This document shows positions 23,181-35,439 of a stretch of DNA of 64,000 bases, in pieces. The stretch covers positions 149,127,088-149,191,087 of the forward strand of contig CM077116.1 in assembly GCA_039619475.1 (NCBI GenBank), read 5' to 3'. Under the pieces are notes generated by a model. The model was not told the DNA's origin, did no database searches, and saw only the letters and a program-made list of their open reading frames with translations. Positions within the stretch are counted from its first letter, which is position 1, and every line of letters begins with the position of its first letter. Source of the stretch: Icerya purchasi (lineage: Eukaryota > Arthropoda > Insecta > Hemiptera > Monophlebidae). A program made the position numbers and the translations under genes.

Positions 23181-24269
23181 TTAAGTCCCCTTAATGATCA
23201 TTCCCCAACCTTTCTCTTGATCTGACCTTTGTTTCTTCTACTATTGGTCTTAATTATGATTGGAGAACTCTTACGGGTTCTTACGGAAATGACCATGTTC
23301 CTATTCTAATAACTCCTGTTAACTTTTGTTCTCAGACTTGCTTCAGTCCTCTCCGTTCTCCTCGGTGGAATCTCTCTAGAATAAATTGGACTCTGTTTCG
23401 TTCTTGTGTTGATTCGTCACTCCCTAGTATTCAACTTGACTCCGATCCCATACTTCTATATAAATCCTTTTTAAACTCCGTTACATCTGCTCTTTCTCTA
23501 TCTTCACTTACCCGCCATCAGCCATCTAATAACCACAATAAAGTCTTATCTCTTAGGTGGAATGGGGAATGCAACCGCGCAGTTGACCGTAGTCCTGCTA
23601 CCTTTAGAACTATTTGTTTAGATCGTATAACCGAAAACCTTCTTTCTCATGAGCGAGCGAACGCAAGATTAGGTATATACTAAAAGTACCAAAAAGGGTT
23701 TCCTGCAAAAATTTCTGTTCTTAATTCTCTAGGAATACCCCTCTTTCTCATCTTTGGAAAATGGCTAGAGCTTTTAAATCCTCATTCTCTGAACGTCCCT
23801 CCAATCTTAATTTTTCTAGCCTAGAATCCTTTATCGATTCCGTTTGCTCCTACTTATGTTCCTAATGTCGATGAACTGCATTTAACTCCTTTTCCGCATA
23901 ATTTCGCTACACACTTCATAACTTCTGCTTGAAATATTTATGAATTAAAATCTATTCTTTTCAAATCTTCTAGCCCCACTCCAGGTCTTAACGGTATACC
24001 GTTTCTTGTCCTTATAAACCTGTCCAAACAGACCCTTACCTTTCTCCTTTATCTTTTTAATTGTTTCCTCTCCAGGGGTATAACTCCTCTCGCTTGGAAT
24101 TATTTTATCATCATTCCCATTCCTAAAACAAGTTCTTCCTTACGTCCTATTTCCTTTGACATCCTGCATCAGAAAACTGTTTGAAGGTATGTTAAACAAG
24201 CGCCTTGTTTGATGGCTAGAGCACAATAATGTATTTCCTACCAATATGTTTGACTTTCCGACTTAGAAT

Positions 24270-25331
24270 AAATTAATTTTGTATTTCTTTTGACAAATAA
24301 GAAGGTACTCTCTTTGACTCACCAGCGGCCTCTTCCAGTTTTAAGCAATGCTCTTGCGACACTGGATCATATTTCGCTAACAGTTGTACCAATTCTAGAA
24401 AATTTCCCCTGTTTTCCGAAGAAATATCTTCACGGTGGCCTCGAAAGGTAAAATTTTGTTGGGCTGAAAATAGTGTTACATCTAAAAGGCGATGTAAAAT
24501 GTTTCTCAATTTCTTAGTTTCATCGTTAATAATCTTCAAGTTATTTTTATCAATGGTTTTATTCAATTTCAAGCCCATAGTCAACGTTTTTCCATTTTTC
24601 CAAGTTTAATAGATGTTCATGCGATGATTTATGCTGTGATATCCTTGGATTTAATTTCCACTACTGACAAAAACCAGAGACAAATTTATTAGTATGATTA
24701 TCATCCTCAGATGCAAATAACCGGCAGCAGAAACAATACAATTTCTTTGTTGATGGTGAGTATAGCATCCATTTCCTTATTTAGTCTCGTTTAAATGTGA
24801 GTAAAACCACGAAAAAGTTAAGCAACGATGTGTTCTCTTAGTGCTTTCACCTAGTCTTTCTACAGATTCAAAAGGTCCGTCCTTGTTTTGAAATATTTCA
24901 CTACCCTTTTTCGATAATCGAAATTCTGATATGCTCTGGCACAGGTATTGGCTAATGTGCAGCATCATTGGACGAGAAGAACTCTAACTTAGAAGCGACG
25001 TATTCTTCGGATTCTTTCTCGGTAATTTTCTTTAATTTACTAGTTTTATCATTCTGTTTTTCAGTGTCACTTACGTTGGAGTTTTTATTAATATCACATT
25101 TAGTAGACTTTTCACCTATGTTTGTTGTCTCAACAGCAATGATTTGTATATTGAATCCCGATTCAACTTCAACAGTTTGATTAATTTCTTCGGCAACGCC
25201 ACTTTTCTTTTCTTTAAAATCTGAAAGGTATTTGGATAAAGATCCAGTAGGTATCTCTCCCTCTTCAGTCTTTGCTTTTTTTAGCTTCCTTTTCTGAGAG
25301 CCAGATGGTTAAATTCTTTTCACTAAAAATA
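24270..25331 (-). pseudogene. hAT transposase pseudogene, ZMYM1-type (N-terminal part)
   Basis: Minus-strand frames give PSGSQKRKLKKAKTEEGE with a stop just before it, a low-complexity acidic linker, a decayed TTF-type zinc-finger area (HRCLTFSWFYSHL) and CIVSAAGYLHLR (the CFCCRLF region). After stops come LHRLLDVTLFSAQQNFTFRG, HREDISSENRGNFLELVQL and LAKYDPVSQEHCLKL, the signature of ZMYM1-like hAT proteins. The DDE/hATC part is absent, truncated at about 24270 beside the LINE. An acceptor-like TTTTTAG near 25331 hints at a 5' intron. Confidence 0.8.
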
Positions 25332-26559
25332 ATATGGAGCAAAATAAGAAACTTTTGTAAAAGATAGCAGAGTAAAATATTGTTACTGACATAATTGCGC
25401 ACACCATACTCGAATGAGAATATTTTTCGATGAATTTTTAATTAATTCATACAACCGCAACAAAAGTTAAATTTTGATGGTAACATGCAGTTATATCTAT
25501 AAAAATATTGGGAAAAAATTACAAAATAATAAATATTACAGATCGCCGCTAATATCACGGTCGATAATTTAATTACTTTATCATAATCAAACTAACAACC
25601 AACAAATGTTTGATTATAGCAATCAATTAATAACGAATCACTAACACTAACATTCGATTAAAATATAATGAATTGGAAACATAGGTACCTACAAAAAAAA
25701 GTGCACTACAAATAAGGACCACTCGTGAAATGCAAGAACTGAAGGAATGTACATATTGACTAGAAACTACGGCTACTGGTTAATATTTTTAATCTAATTA
25801 CAATATGAAAAATTACTTACTTTTTTCAAATACTCGAAAATGCAACCACTTCTTAAACTCAACTCTGGACTCAATTACTTTTATGCCGCAACAAAAACCA
25901 AAAGCACTATTACATTTTAAGCTATATTAATTACTTAATGATTAAAATATTGAGACGGATTCGACCAGCCAGACGATATGTTTCTCTCGCTACCCGAATT
26001 AATAATTAATAGTAATGATGTTTCTAAATTCCAAATTTACTTTTTTCGTCTATTTCCATATTTTTCTCAGGAAATCATTTCGTTTTCTTAAAATTCCTCA
26101 GGCAGCGTGCAAACGGAGCATTCTTGGACAGAAAACGCTAAATCGGCCAAAATTCGTGGGAACAGCATATGTGTTCGATGCCGCAGTGACGACCTAGTTG
26201 GTAGTGTGTGTGAACGATGTGTGGATGATGTGTGAGGACGGGCCGATTTGGTGTTGTGTGCGCGTGTGCCGGCCGAGCTATGTCGAGGCGTGAGAAATGT
26301 TGTAAAAAAACCGAAGAAACGGATAGGCAGGGTGAACACCGCCCTAAACAGTTCAGAATATTCTAGTAAATTCGGTTGTATAAATGTGAGAATACGTGAG
26401 AAGATTGCGTGAATGATGTGTGATATATTGTAAATTAATTTTTTCAGTAGTCAGATTATACAGTATAAAAACAAGAACAGTGAGGTATCTTTTTTATTAC
26501 TTACCTATTTTATTACTATCTCTGTTATCTATAATGAAAAAATAACCTTTAGCAAAGGA
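25332..26559. other. unassigned, includes a CpG-rich patch
   Basis: Mostly AT-rich. About 26130-26345 is richer in CpG and GTGTG repeats. It may be the 5' region of the ZMYM1-type hAT on the minus strand, but this is positional inference only. Confidence 0.35.
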
Positions 26560-26567
26560 CCGAGGAT

Positions 26568-27182
26568 CAAGCCCGGATTAAGTGTATGATAGGCCCGGGG
26601 CTACAGAAATATTAGGGGCCCTTTTCGGAAGTGTCAAAATTTATCAGTTTTATAGAATAACTGAATTTTCTTTAATTTAATTAAATTATATCATTTTGAA
26701 TTCACGAATTAACATATAATTATTAATGTAAACAAAACTAAATATCATATAGACAATGGGTAGAATTTTCGATGCCAAAAAAAAAATAATATGTATATAT
26801 ATATATAATTTTAAACAATGAATTTTTCAGCAAATTTTAACCAAAGATTTGCATAAAAGGATAATATGAGTGCGTGTACACACGCACATATACATTCATA
26901 CAGACATTTCCTAAAAACGTAGATTCCGACTCACCTTAAAATAAATTTCTGGTACGTTTTTACGAAACTCGAAATTTTATTATTACGAAGTTTCAAAAAT
27001 GGATTCAAAATTATTAAAAAATTCACTTGCTCCTGGTAAAGATTTAAAAAAAAGTTGGTGTATCTGACAAATGATAGATTAATTTTTTATTACATGTCGG
27101 AAGTGGGTGTCTCTGGGGAGTCCCTTTATAAGATGGGACCCGGAGTTGCAGCCCCCCTAGACCTCCTTTAAATCCAGGCCTG
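26568..27182. mobile_element. hAT-type MITE, copy 2 (615 bp, inverted)
   Basis: Same family as 18498-19172 in opposite orientation. Ends CAAGCCCGGATTAAG and AAATCCAGGCCTG are flanked by perfect 8-bp duplications CCGAGGAT at 26560-26567 and 27183-27190. It shares the interior TG/CA stretch, the TACCCA...TCGATRCC block and the GGGCCC-rich ends. Non-autonomous. Confidence 0.9.
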
Positions 27183-27190
27183 CCGAGGAT

Positions 27191-27515
27191 AGTAAAAAAG
27201 TAACGAAGTGCAATACATAAGTGAAACTGGAACGAAAACTGTATAGACATTAGAAAGATTAGCGGTAGTAGTAATTTTATTTTAAAAATTGTAAATTACT
27301 GGTACAGGCTGTATTTATTTATTCGTACTTTTATCTGTACGGGATGATATTTGTATGGGACCTCCGAACTCCGAATTATCTCTTAGATAGGTACTAAGCA
27401 TATTTTTAAAGCTTTGTTTAGGATTTGATCAAGGGAACATGTTGGCGTTTAGAGGTCTCCAGGACTAGATGCCCGGGGCGGGCCGTCCCTTCCGCCCCCT
27501 GTTAGTCCGCCACAG
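27191..27515. other. spacer ending in a hAT-like terminus
   Basis: The last 50 bases, GCCCGGGGCGGGCC to GTCCGCCACAG (27471-27515), resemble the G/C-rich terminus of ZMYM-type hAT transposons (CTGTGGCGGAC read inward). No partner end was found. It could be the right end of the element holding the 24.3-25.3-kb pseudogene. Confidence 0.35.
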
Positions 27516-27945
27516 ATGAAAATATTCTGAAAATATTACACATGAATCCAGTTATTTATAGTACAGCTTAAAATAAAAATGTTCATACATAATTTGAAAT
27601 AGAAAACAACTTACAACGGAAAATTTTCTGTTAAAACTTTTGTTTGGCAGAGATATCATTTTTTTTATTTGTTTATTATGTTATATTCAAAAATAATTTG
27701 TTTTTTTAATTTAATTCCTCACATTATCTTAAGGCCAAAAATATAGTAAAAAAATTTTGTGAAATTTGATATGCCAACAGTGGTGTTATAAAAATTGGCA
27801 CTAAAAAAGTTGATTATATATTGTTATTTTGCTTAAATAAAAGTTTTGAAAAATGGAAAATTTCTTTATGTGTGCTGGTGTCAAATTGCGTTCGATTACT
27901 AACCCTGTAAACTTATACTCAAAATCGGGCTACATTCGGTTAAAC
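27516..27945. mobile_element. partial copy of the Mutator-type MITE
   Basis: Similar along its length to 39900-40403: ACATGAATCC.GTTAT, CTTAAAATAAAAATG, and the right terminal repeat CTTATACTCAAAATCGGG with TACATTC.GTTAA. The left end is missing; it is replaced by the hAT-like terminus at 27515. Confidence 0.65.
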
Positions 27946-28589
27946 TGTATACACACTGACAACAACAGCGTGCAGAGAAAGTGCTTAACGAACTAGATAC
28001 TTTTGTTCTTTGCGCTCCCTGTGGAATTGTGACTTCGCTATCGCCATTTCATCACAGCAAAATGACGTATATGCGCCTAATTTATAAATACGATTAGCTA
28101 AATATGCCGCTAGCGAAAGTCTGTCGACCGTGACAAACGAAAAGCGGTACAAGAGCGGTAGTGCAGCGAAGCAACGAAATAGATCGGTAATTTAGAAAAA
28201 TTTGTTAATGTGGACGAACGTGTTAATTTCACTTTTAAATCAATTTTTTAATGTGATTGTAATTTTCCTTTAAATAATATATAGTTCAATGTTTTTTAAT
28301 TATAAGATAAGTGCGTTGTATATATTTTAAAATGATGTAACTTAATAATCCATTATATTTATTTATTTATTTTTAATTAATTTTAATTATTTCATTTTGT
28401 CCTTGTAAACTGTTTATAGCAGATTTGTTAATTTTTTGATCTAAATTTATATATCAATTTTCCCTTAAATAAATTTAATTTATTTTTTGATTTTTTTTTT
28501 AAAAAGGTGATTTTTAATTTGTTTTTTGTTTGTGTAGTAGGTGTTTGATCGTATATCGGGTTAATTTCATTTCAACATTTTTCTATCTT
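27946..28589. other. unassigned AT-rich DNA
   Basis: A slightly CpG-enriched stretch (about 27960-28200) followed by very AT-rich DNA. No gene supported. Confidence 0.4.
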
Positions 28590-30520
28590 AGAGAAGTACT
28601 GGAGAAAAATTGGGATTCGCCACTGATATATATAAATCAATCATTCACAGGCATTATATAGTAGTTTGTTTTATCAGTGTCTCTTCAATCTTTGACAACG
28701 TTTATGTGTCAACTCTGAGAATATACAGTAACAGCATTAACCTCCCGGTCAAATTCACCTCCCTAATAGTTAATCTTATCGGTAAACTGTACTATCCATA
28801 TTTCCTTTCTGCTACTGCAAGCTCCAAGAAATGTCTTCTGTGATCTTCCTCACAGTTCCTTCCTCAATACTACTTTTTTTAACATTTACACTATCGCTGT
28901 GGTATTTCTTTCTATAAACTTTTTGTTCATGCTACTACTGAAACATTTTATTTATTTTTCTATTTCTCCTTTTAAGTCCTCTTGTGAAGCTTTTAATTAA
29001 ATTATATGCCTTTTTCTTGTATTAATTGTTTCTTATATCTCAATGTTTTCCTTAATAATCAACTAACATTTTTCGTACATGTGAACTATCTGTTTTTCCT
29101 GTTCAACCAATAAAAAACTGAACTCACTGAAATCCGTATCACCAACCGACAGAGAAATGATCCTTATGTACTTATTTCCTTGTACGGGTCCATTATTCGT
29201 TCCAAATTTCATTACTGTTCATTTATTTATACATGTGCCTCTAAATCCCTTCTTTCCAAGTTTACAGAACTCTTGTCTGCGTACTTATCTTTGTTCTCTT
29301 AAATCTTCTTCTATTCCAGCAATACTTACTTAACCTCCAATACGCTTCCTTTTACACTTTGAAGATCTTATTTAGGCTATTTTTTCTCTCTAAACACTTA
29401 CTTCTCATTCCTCCCTACATATCTGTCGCCAGAAACAAGCGCTTTATTCCTAATAAAACTCTTATTTTAGCTCTCATCTTTTTCCGTCTTAACCAATTTC
29501 GTCTTATATAACTTTCCGTAGTAATCATTTCGATTTCTTCCACCCTCCCAAAGTAATTTTTTTTCTAACCCTTCCGAGTTTCTCCTCTGGACCGTTATTA
29601 AACATAAATTTCACAGAACTATTAGTAACTTACTTTCCTCTCATGTGTCTATTTTTATTGGTGGTTCTAAAAAGCTGGTGGTGTCAGAGTTTCTTTCTGA
29701 CTTTAAATTTTCTGAATCTTTTCGCTTCCTTTTTTTTTTGCAGTCGGACTAATGGCTATTCTACATGTGATTATTTATATTTCTTCTCATTGATGATTTC
29801 TAGCTCCATGAGTGTCCTTCAGACTATCTGTTATTCTTTTCCTCTCCCCTCGTTCGGCTTCATCATTCGTGATATTTCTATTCATCGTTCCATACACAAC
29901 GATTTTCTGAGAGTTCATGATCATGGAAGCATCTTAATAAAAACGCTGATGCTTTGGTTCAAATTGCTGTTTGCTCCCGCTTTTACTTTAAGAAAATTCA
30001 AGGTTTTAACCTGCTATCCTTATGTAAAAAATTTCACTCTAGTGTTTGGTCGGATGTGTACTTTTTTTTTATTATTATTAATAATTGTTTCTTTTATCCC
30101 TCAATTCAACTAATCTTCTGTCTAATCTAGAGTTTCCTTTTCTTTGGCGGTTCCATGGATGTCTCTATTATTCGCCTACGCTTTAATCATACGTTATTGC
30201 CTTCTTTTCCTTATCGTTTTTCTTTTTGGTCTCTTTAGACTACTGTCTTCTTTTCAATGAAGCAGTTGTTTGTGCCTCTGATCTTGTTTTCTTTAAATAT
30301 TCTCTCTCTCTCCCTGTTAAAGGTTCTATTCTTTGTTTATATTATAGAGTTTCCTGCTCCTTACTGCGCTTCTTATATCTTGAACATTCTTTCCTGTCTT
30401 TGTTGTTTCTGTCATCAATTTAATCACATTAGCAATCTCCGCTCGAATTAAGGTCTAATTAAGTGACTTCTTTTCCTATCTGTGTGGAATTCCTTGTTCA
30501 TAAACTCAAGAAAATTAAAA
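28590..30520 (+). pseudogene. RNase H LINE family copy 2, 5' truncated
   Basis: Enters in the reverse transcriptase (IYKSIIHRHYIVVCFISVSS, the YKSFIxKQYTVxxFxDVSxAFD region). It continues through the palm and thumb (DREMILMYLFP, LFIHVPL) and RNase H traces (SSMSVLQTICYSFPLPS). It ends in a Phe/Leu-rich C-terminus (CASYILNILSC, the PYCASYILxxPS block) and an A run near 30505-30523. No catalytic YADD is legible, and many stops are present. Confidence 0.68.
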
Positions 30521-30984
30521 AAAAAGGATTCAATCAAATTTGGTTTATCGAGTGCTTTATTAAAGTTTTAGTAATAATAAACGTTACAAAGGCAAAGTTT
30601 TCCCAATAAATTATGAAAAAATGTTTTTTATTCAGAAATCATAAATCTTTAATTTAGACTGTCGAGTAAATTAATTAAAAAATTATCAAAGTAGCAAGTT
30701 ACCTAAAGTGTAATTTCTTCAATAACAATCGTTCATCTGTAGTGTAAAATTTGCGCCGAGGTTTGAAACGATATCGTCGTTTAGTGAGCTAAAACGAAGG
30801 AGGCAGTTGCAACACTGACTGAGTAGACGAATACATGAATTCTTTGCTACACGTACTTTATATATGAAAACATAATCGCGCAAGTTATTACCTATGAATT
30901 GAAAGGTTTTTTCCCCTTCCGTTAACTGGTTTTGTCAGCAGGGACACTAGCTAAAGAAATGGGAAGAAAGAGAAATAAATTTAT
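30521..30984. other. AT-rich spacer
   Basis: No coding sequence or repeat pairing recognised between LINE copies 2 and 3. Confidence 0.4.
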
Positions 30985-31945
30985 ATTTTTATGCATTTAA
31001 AGACAGAGTATAAAAATACTTTAAGGGTAGGAATAACCGAAGCAGAAGGAAATGAGGGAATATAAGAAACACCGATAAGGGGAGTAGAGATATCTAACAG
31101 CGAAGAATAGAAGAACGATTGCTCAGCAGGGAAGGCCACACATTCAAATAAAATATGACATCAGGATCACAAAGAAAGTAATTAGAAGGGGATGAAAAGG
31201 ATAAAATGGGGTAGATGCAGATGAAAACCGAGAAAATGATGCAGGAAGGAGATTATGGTTAAAGCGAAGGTCACAAATAGCAGAGGTTGTAAAGCGTTTA
31301 AGAGAGGGCAAGTATCAAGAAAACTATAGGCGAGGAGGAAGAGATGGCTGAATAGGGAGATAAACGGAGTTAGGATTAGAAAATGAAGAAGACTAGGAGT
31401 TGAACCGTAATTTTGAATGAGTGACTGAAGAAAGAAGAGCAATATTATAGGCTGAAAATGTGCTCGAAAATTTGCCCCTGTAAATGAAAAAACGGACTAA
31501 TGAATATTCACCAATTTATTACCCACTCAATATCCAAATGACCAGGAATCCACAGAAGATCGACCTCGATCGAATGGAGGAGGAAAATATCATGGATGAG
31601 AAGGCGTATGAGAAGTATTACATAATCGGAAGAGGGAGTAGGAAATGAAGATGAGATAGCTTGCAGAACACTTTTGGAATCTGACATAATGAGTACTTTA
31701 TGGGAGACCAGTGATGAGAAAACAAAAAGAACAGCGCCTAGAATAGCAAATTGAACAAAAGGAGGAAATTTCGTCAGTTTAAGTATGAAACGTTAAAAAT
31801 TTATCTTGAAGCATTCTCTGAACAGATTACTATATCGTCGTAAATGATATCGCGTATTTTATTCTTTGAAACGGTGATATCTAAAAGGTGGCTAAAGTTT
31901 GGAACTAGAATCCAGTAAAATCATTAATATACCGAAGCCACTTTT
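30985..31945 (-). pseudogene. RNase H LINE family copy 3 (RNase H and C-terminus)
   Basis: A minus-strand remnant. The RNase H segment near 31500-31800 is followed by a His/Cys-poor C-terminus. It is closely related to the 60.26-60.97-kb copy: both share AGAAAATGATG and GGTTAAAGCGAAG-like blocks on the plus strand. It lies head-to-head with copy 4. 5' truncated, no clear poly-A tail. Confidence 0.6.
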
Positions 31946-31989
31946 TTTTCTTTTTTTTATTTATACACCACCCCGGTCAGTTGACCGCT

Positions 31990-33221
31990 ATTGGCGTTGC
32001 TACCGTTTATTATTAATTTATTTTTACTTTGCATAACAAGGTCATATTCTATCTCTTATCGTTGGCCGTCTTATCCAATTTTCTCCGTATATCTACACTC
32101 ACGATAAACTCCCTTATTTCTCTTTCAATTTTTCCTCTTTACTTCATCCTATTAACTGCTTTTATTCACCTATCCCTCCCAAACATTTTCTTCATCATGT
32201 TGTTAGATCAGAATTTCGACAGAATCTTAGTTCTTTTTTCCCCAACCATTTTTTGATCTTCACTGATGGCTCTAAGTGACCTAATGGTGTTGATGCAGCT
32301 TTCTCCTATCCTTCTCTCAATTACTTCAAGTCCTTTAAACTTCCCTTCTTTTGTTCAATCTTTTATGCCGAGTCTCCTGCTATTCTGCGTGCCCTTCTTT
32401 TCATCAAATCTTCACCGGTCGCTCGCAATCTCCTTATCCTGTCGCATGCTTAAAGCGTGCTGCAGACTATCACATTTCCTCTCCCTTCTCACTCAACCGA
32501 CTACGTCATTCTTCTTATTCGTTCTTTGATTCATGAGCTCTTCCTTTCCCACTTAATCCAGACGGACTTCTTTTGGATACCGGGTCATGCCGGAATTGAG
32601 GGTAATGAGTTAGTTGACTCATTCGCTCGGTTATCTTCCTCTTCCGGTAGGTTTCCTCCTGCCTTCTCAGCTTCCAATATTACTCTTCTGTCTGCAGCTG
32701 CTCATTTCAGACTATGGTTTAACTCCTACGTCTCCTCATTCTCCAATCTGAACTCGTTTTTCATGTCTATTCAACCTTCCCTTCCACGCTTCCCCGGTTT
32801 ATTAACTTTCCTTCCATGCGCCGTTCCAACCTCTCTGCGATTTTCCGCCTGCATTTAGGGCATAGTTTGCTCCCTTCCTCGTTGTTCCGCTATTCTCTTG
32901 TGTCGTCTCCTTATTGCCCATTGCACCTTCCCAGCAATCAATGTATTTATGATCCCGATCATATAATGTTCGGTTGTTCGTCGCTTTCAACTGAACAAGC
33001 TTCTTTTTATTCCTTCCTTTTACAAACCGGTATTCCCGTTCCACACTGTGCTTCATTCATTCTCTCCCTTCCTTCTCCTTCGGTTATTCTAGCTCTTGAT
33101 TTCTTTCTGTCGGCTATCTCTGATCGTGTAAGGATCTGAATCTCTCTTACCCCTCTGTTCCGCTATTCTTGGGCCAATGTCCATGTTGACGAACCCATTA
33201 AAAAAAAAAAAAAAAAAAAAA
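31990..33221 (+). pseudogene. RNase H LINE family copy 4 (RNase H, C-terminus, 3' tail)
   Basis: RNase H begins at IFTDGSK (decayed, about 32250). It shows FWIPGHAGIEGNELVDSFA (near 32570), the HxGxxGNExxD motif of the RNase H fold. It then has the family C-terminus CIYDPDHIMFGCSSLS and VPHCASFILSLPSPSV. It ends with TTGGGCCAATGTCC, GACGAACCC and about 23 A residues. The Cys/His pairs may form a zinc site. Three or more frameshifts. Confidence 0.78.
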
Positions 33222-33486
33222 GGTCGTCTAATTAATACTGTTTACCCCCAATATTAAGTTTTAACAGCATTTAGATAGTTACTTATAATAATTTATCCAT
33301 CTATATACTTAGATTATTCTTAAGACTTATTACTTATTTCCGCTGAAGCAATGGCAACATCAGACTACAATTTAAAACAAATGATGTTATCTATATCGTC
33401 AGAAATCATTAGGACAACAGGAGAATGAATGCGACCGATATAAAGCGTTTGATAATTATTTATCGCTTACTATTATTTTTATTATC

Positions 33487-33522
<36 letters not shown>

Positions 33523-33699
33523 CTATCGGTGAGGACTGGACAATGTTACTTATCTTTTTCTCTCTAGAGATTTTACTGCCCGTATCCATTTCTGTCAAAA
33601 AAAATTGATAAGAAAACAATTATTTTTACGCATTACGTTAGTTTAAATAACAAGAACATTAGAAACAAGAACGTTTCAATTAAATAAAAACTCCTGTTC
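33222..33699. other. spacer with A30 homopolymer
   Basis: AT-rich. A pure A run at about 33491-33520 may be a retroposon tail, but no body could be assigned. Confidence 0.4.
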
Positions 33700-34860
33700 T
33701 TTTGAAGATCTTTCTATGCTCGTTGCTATTTCTGTTTTTGATTTTCCTTCTTCTAGCGATCAGTAACAGTGTTTTATTTGTCGTACAGCTCTTGTTTTTC
33801 TTTCTTATTATGGCGGTTCTTGTGTCTTCTGCTCCGATTATCATCGTGTTTTTTAACTTGCTCTACATATCTTCAACATCCGCCTGTTCATTTATCTCAT
33901 TAGTTTTCTTTTCCAGTCTTTTCACAAAATTCCCTGCAATTGTTTTGTACTTCAAAGGACTTATGTTCAGCTTCCTGTTTTCCATTTCCTGGCATATGCG
34001 CATTTTTTAATCAAAAGACGGCATTTCGTTGTTAGCAACTGATGGTCTGTGTTACAATATCTACTGACGTTAGTGCAGGACGATTCAAGACCATATTTTT
34101 GTACCTACTTCGTATTCACCATGATATAATCTATTTGGTTTCATATCCGGCCTCCTAAGCTTCGCTATTTGTAAAATTTCCCCTTGCATGATGTTGAATC
34201 AAGTATTGCACACGGCCAAATCATTTTTCTCAGCTAATTCTACGAGTTTTGCGCCTCGTTCATTTTGCGTACCTAGTCCGAAAAGTCACATGGCACTGCT
34301 ATTGTCTGATAATTTTTCCCACTATCGCATTGAAATCTCCAATTATAAACAAGGGATTCTGTTTTCCCAGCTTCTTGATTGCTTTTTCTATGTCTTCATA
34401 AATTTTCTCCACTTCTTCATCTGCGCTTTTACTTGTTGGTGCGTATACTTATATTATCGATAGTGGTTTAGGATTTGAATTTACATACATCATCATTACT
34501 CGTTCCGGAATTGTCAGAATTTCTCTATTCTTTCGCAGAAGCTTTTTCTTATTAATATTCCGACTCCATTCTCGTGATTTTCACTTCCGAAATATATAAA
34601 TCCGTATTTGTCTTTTTTCATCCTATCACTTTCGCATCATCTAATTTCACTAATACCAAGAATGTCTATTTCTAATCTCTTTACGTCCATAATTACATTT
34701 TCCAGTTTTCTAGTTTGATATAATGACCTGACCTTCCATATACCAGTATTTAGTCATTTTCCATATTGCCACTCTAATGTTTTACCTCCGCAGATTCTTA
34801 GCACCCTATTCATTGTTAGAGAAGGCTTGAATACAACTTGACGGAGACTTGGAGCCATTG
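33700..34860 (-). pseudogene. RTE-type LINE endonuclease fragment
   Basis: Minus-strand frames give WKVRSLYQTRKLENVIMD (near 34730), then RLEIDILGISEIR, FIYFGSENHENGVGILI, a decayed DFNA region and LFGLGTQNERGAKLVELA, followed by PNRLYHG. This order is the RTE/BovB apurinic endonuclease (TWNVRTLYQxGK, DIxGISE, GSENHExGVG, LGxxNERGxxLVEF). It opens near MAPSLRQVVF at 34857. Stops abound and the RT domain is absent. Confidence 0.8.
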
Positions 34861-35439
34861 GGTTCGGCGTTCTATTCATGCCGATATACGTTAGTCCGAC
34901 CAGGATACATGGTCACAGATGAGTTGGTAACAGTTCACTGTTGGTAAATGCGATGAAATACTTAACCATATTTATTGGAAGGCGCACATTCGGCAGTTGC
35001 ACCCCTTCCGGTTTACTGTCAACGATTTAGTGTCAGTTTCAATTCAGCTTTCTTGATCAGAGCGGAGCCCCCCGAACAGGAAATTACCACGCTACACGAC
35101 GTGGACGTATGGAGCTCACATAGTTGTTGTTTCATTTCACTGCTTTCGGGGGCTAGCACATTATGTTAGTCGAGTGACTACTTACTAGAGAATGTGGCTC
35201 TAGTTACAACAACCTGCCCTGCAGAAGGGCCTTCTTGAAATGCAAAATAAAAATAAAAAAATTAAATGATTGCAATATTTTCTAATATTCGTAGAGATAA
35301 AACTGCGATGTTAAAATTCAGAATATAAAGGTTCATGGATTTAAAGGAAGCAGTTTAATAGGGTTAAATATTTTTGATATCTAAAAACTAAGAATAATAG
35401 CTTAATAATTATCAGTTATTTATTTTTAAAAAACAAAAA
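34861..35439. other. probable 5' region of the RTE fragment, then AT-rich spacer
   Basis: About 34861-35235 is higher in GC and adjoins the endonuclease start, so it may be the RTE 5' UTR. It ends at an A-rich boundary near 35240. Inference from position only. Confidence 0.35.

Larger units (their letters stand above)
21735..24262 (+). pseudogene. RNase H LINE family copy 1: 5' half, endonuclease and RT start
   Basis: Ser/Pro-rich frame near 21750-22150 (ORF1-like). Then come endonuclease blocks RGYKLIRCDRNDRYG and SAILVKN, IRGDWNTHSPLWSC (the DFNAHxxxWG motif) and, after the Penelope insertion, LDLTFVSSTIGLNYDWR and GSYGNDHVPI (the SDHxPI motif). RT blocks TPGLNGIPF and IPIPKTSSSLRPISF follow. 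It stops abruptly near 24255, at the point of the RT where the 48-50-kb copy begins, so the 3' half is lost next to a hAT pseudogene. Many frameshifts. Confidence 0.75.

Noticed and set aside
32802..33056. Charged minus-strand frame of 84 codons
   Set aside because: Antisense to the RNase H LINE C-terminus, whose plus-strand reading matches the other family copies.
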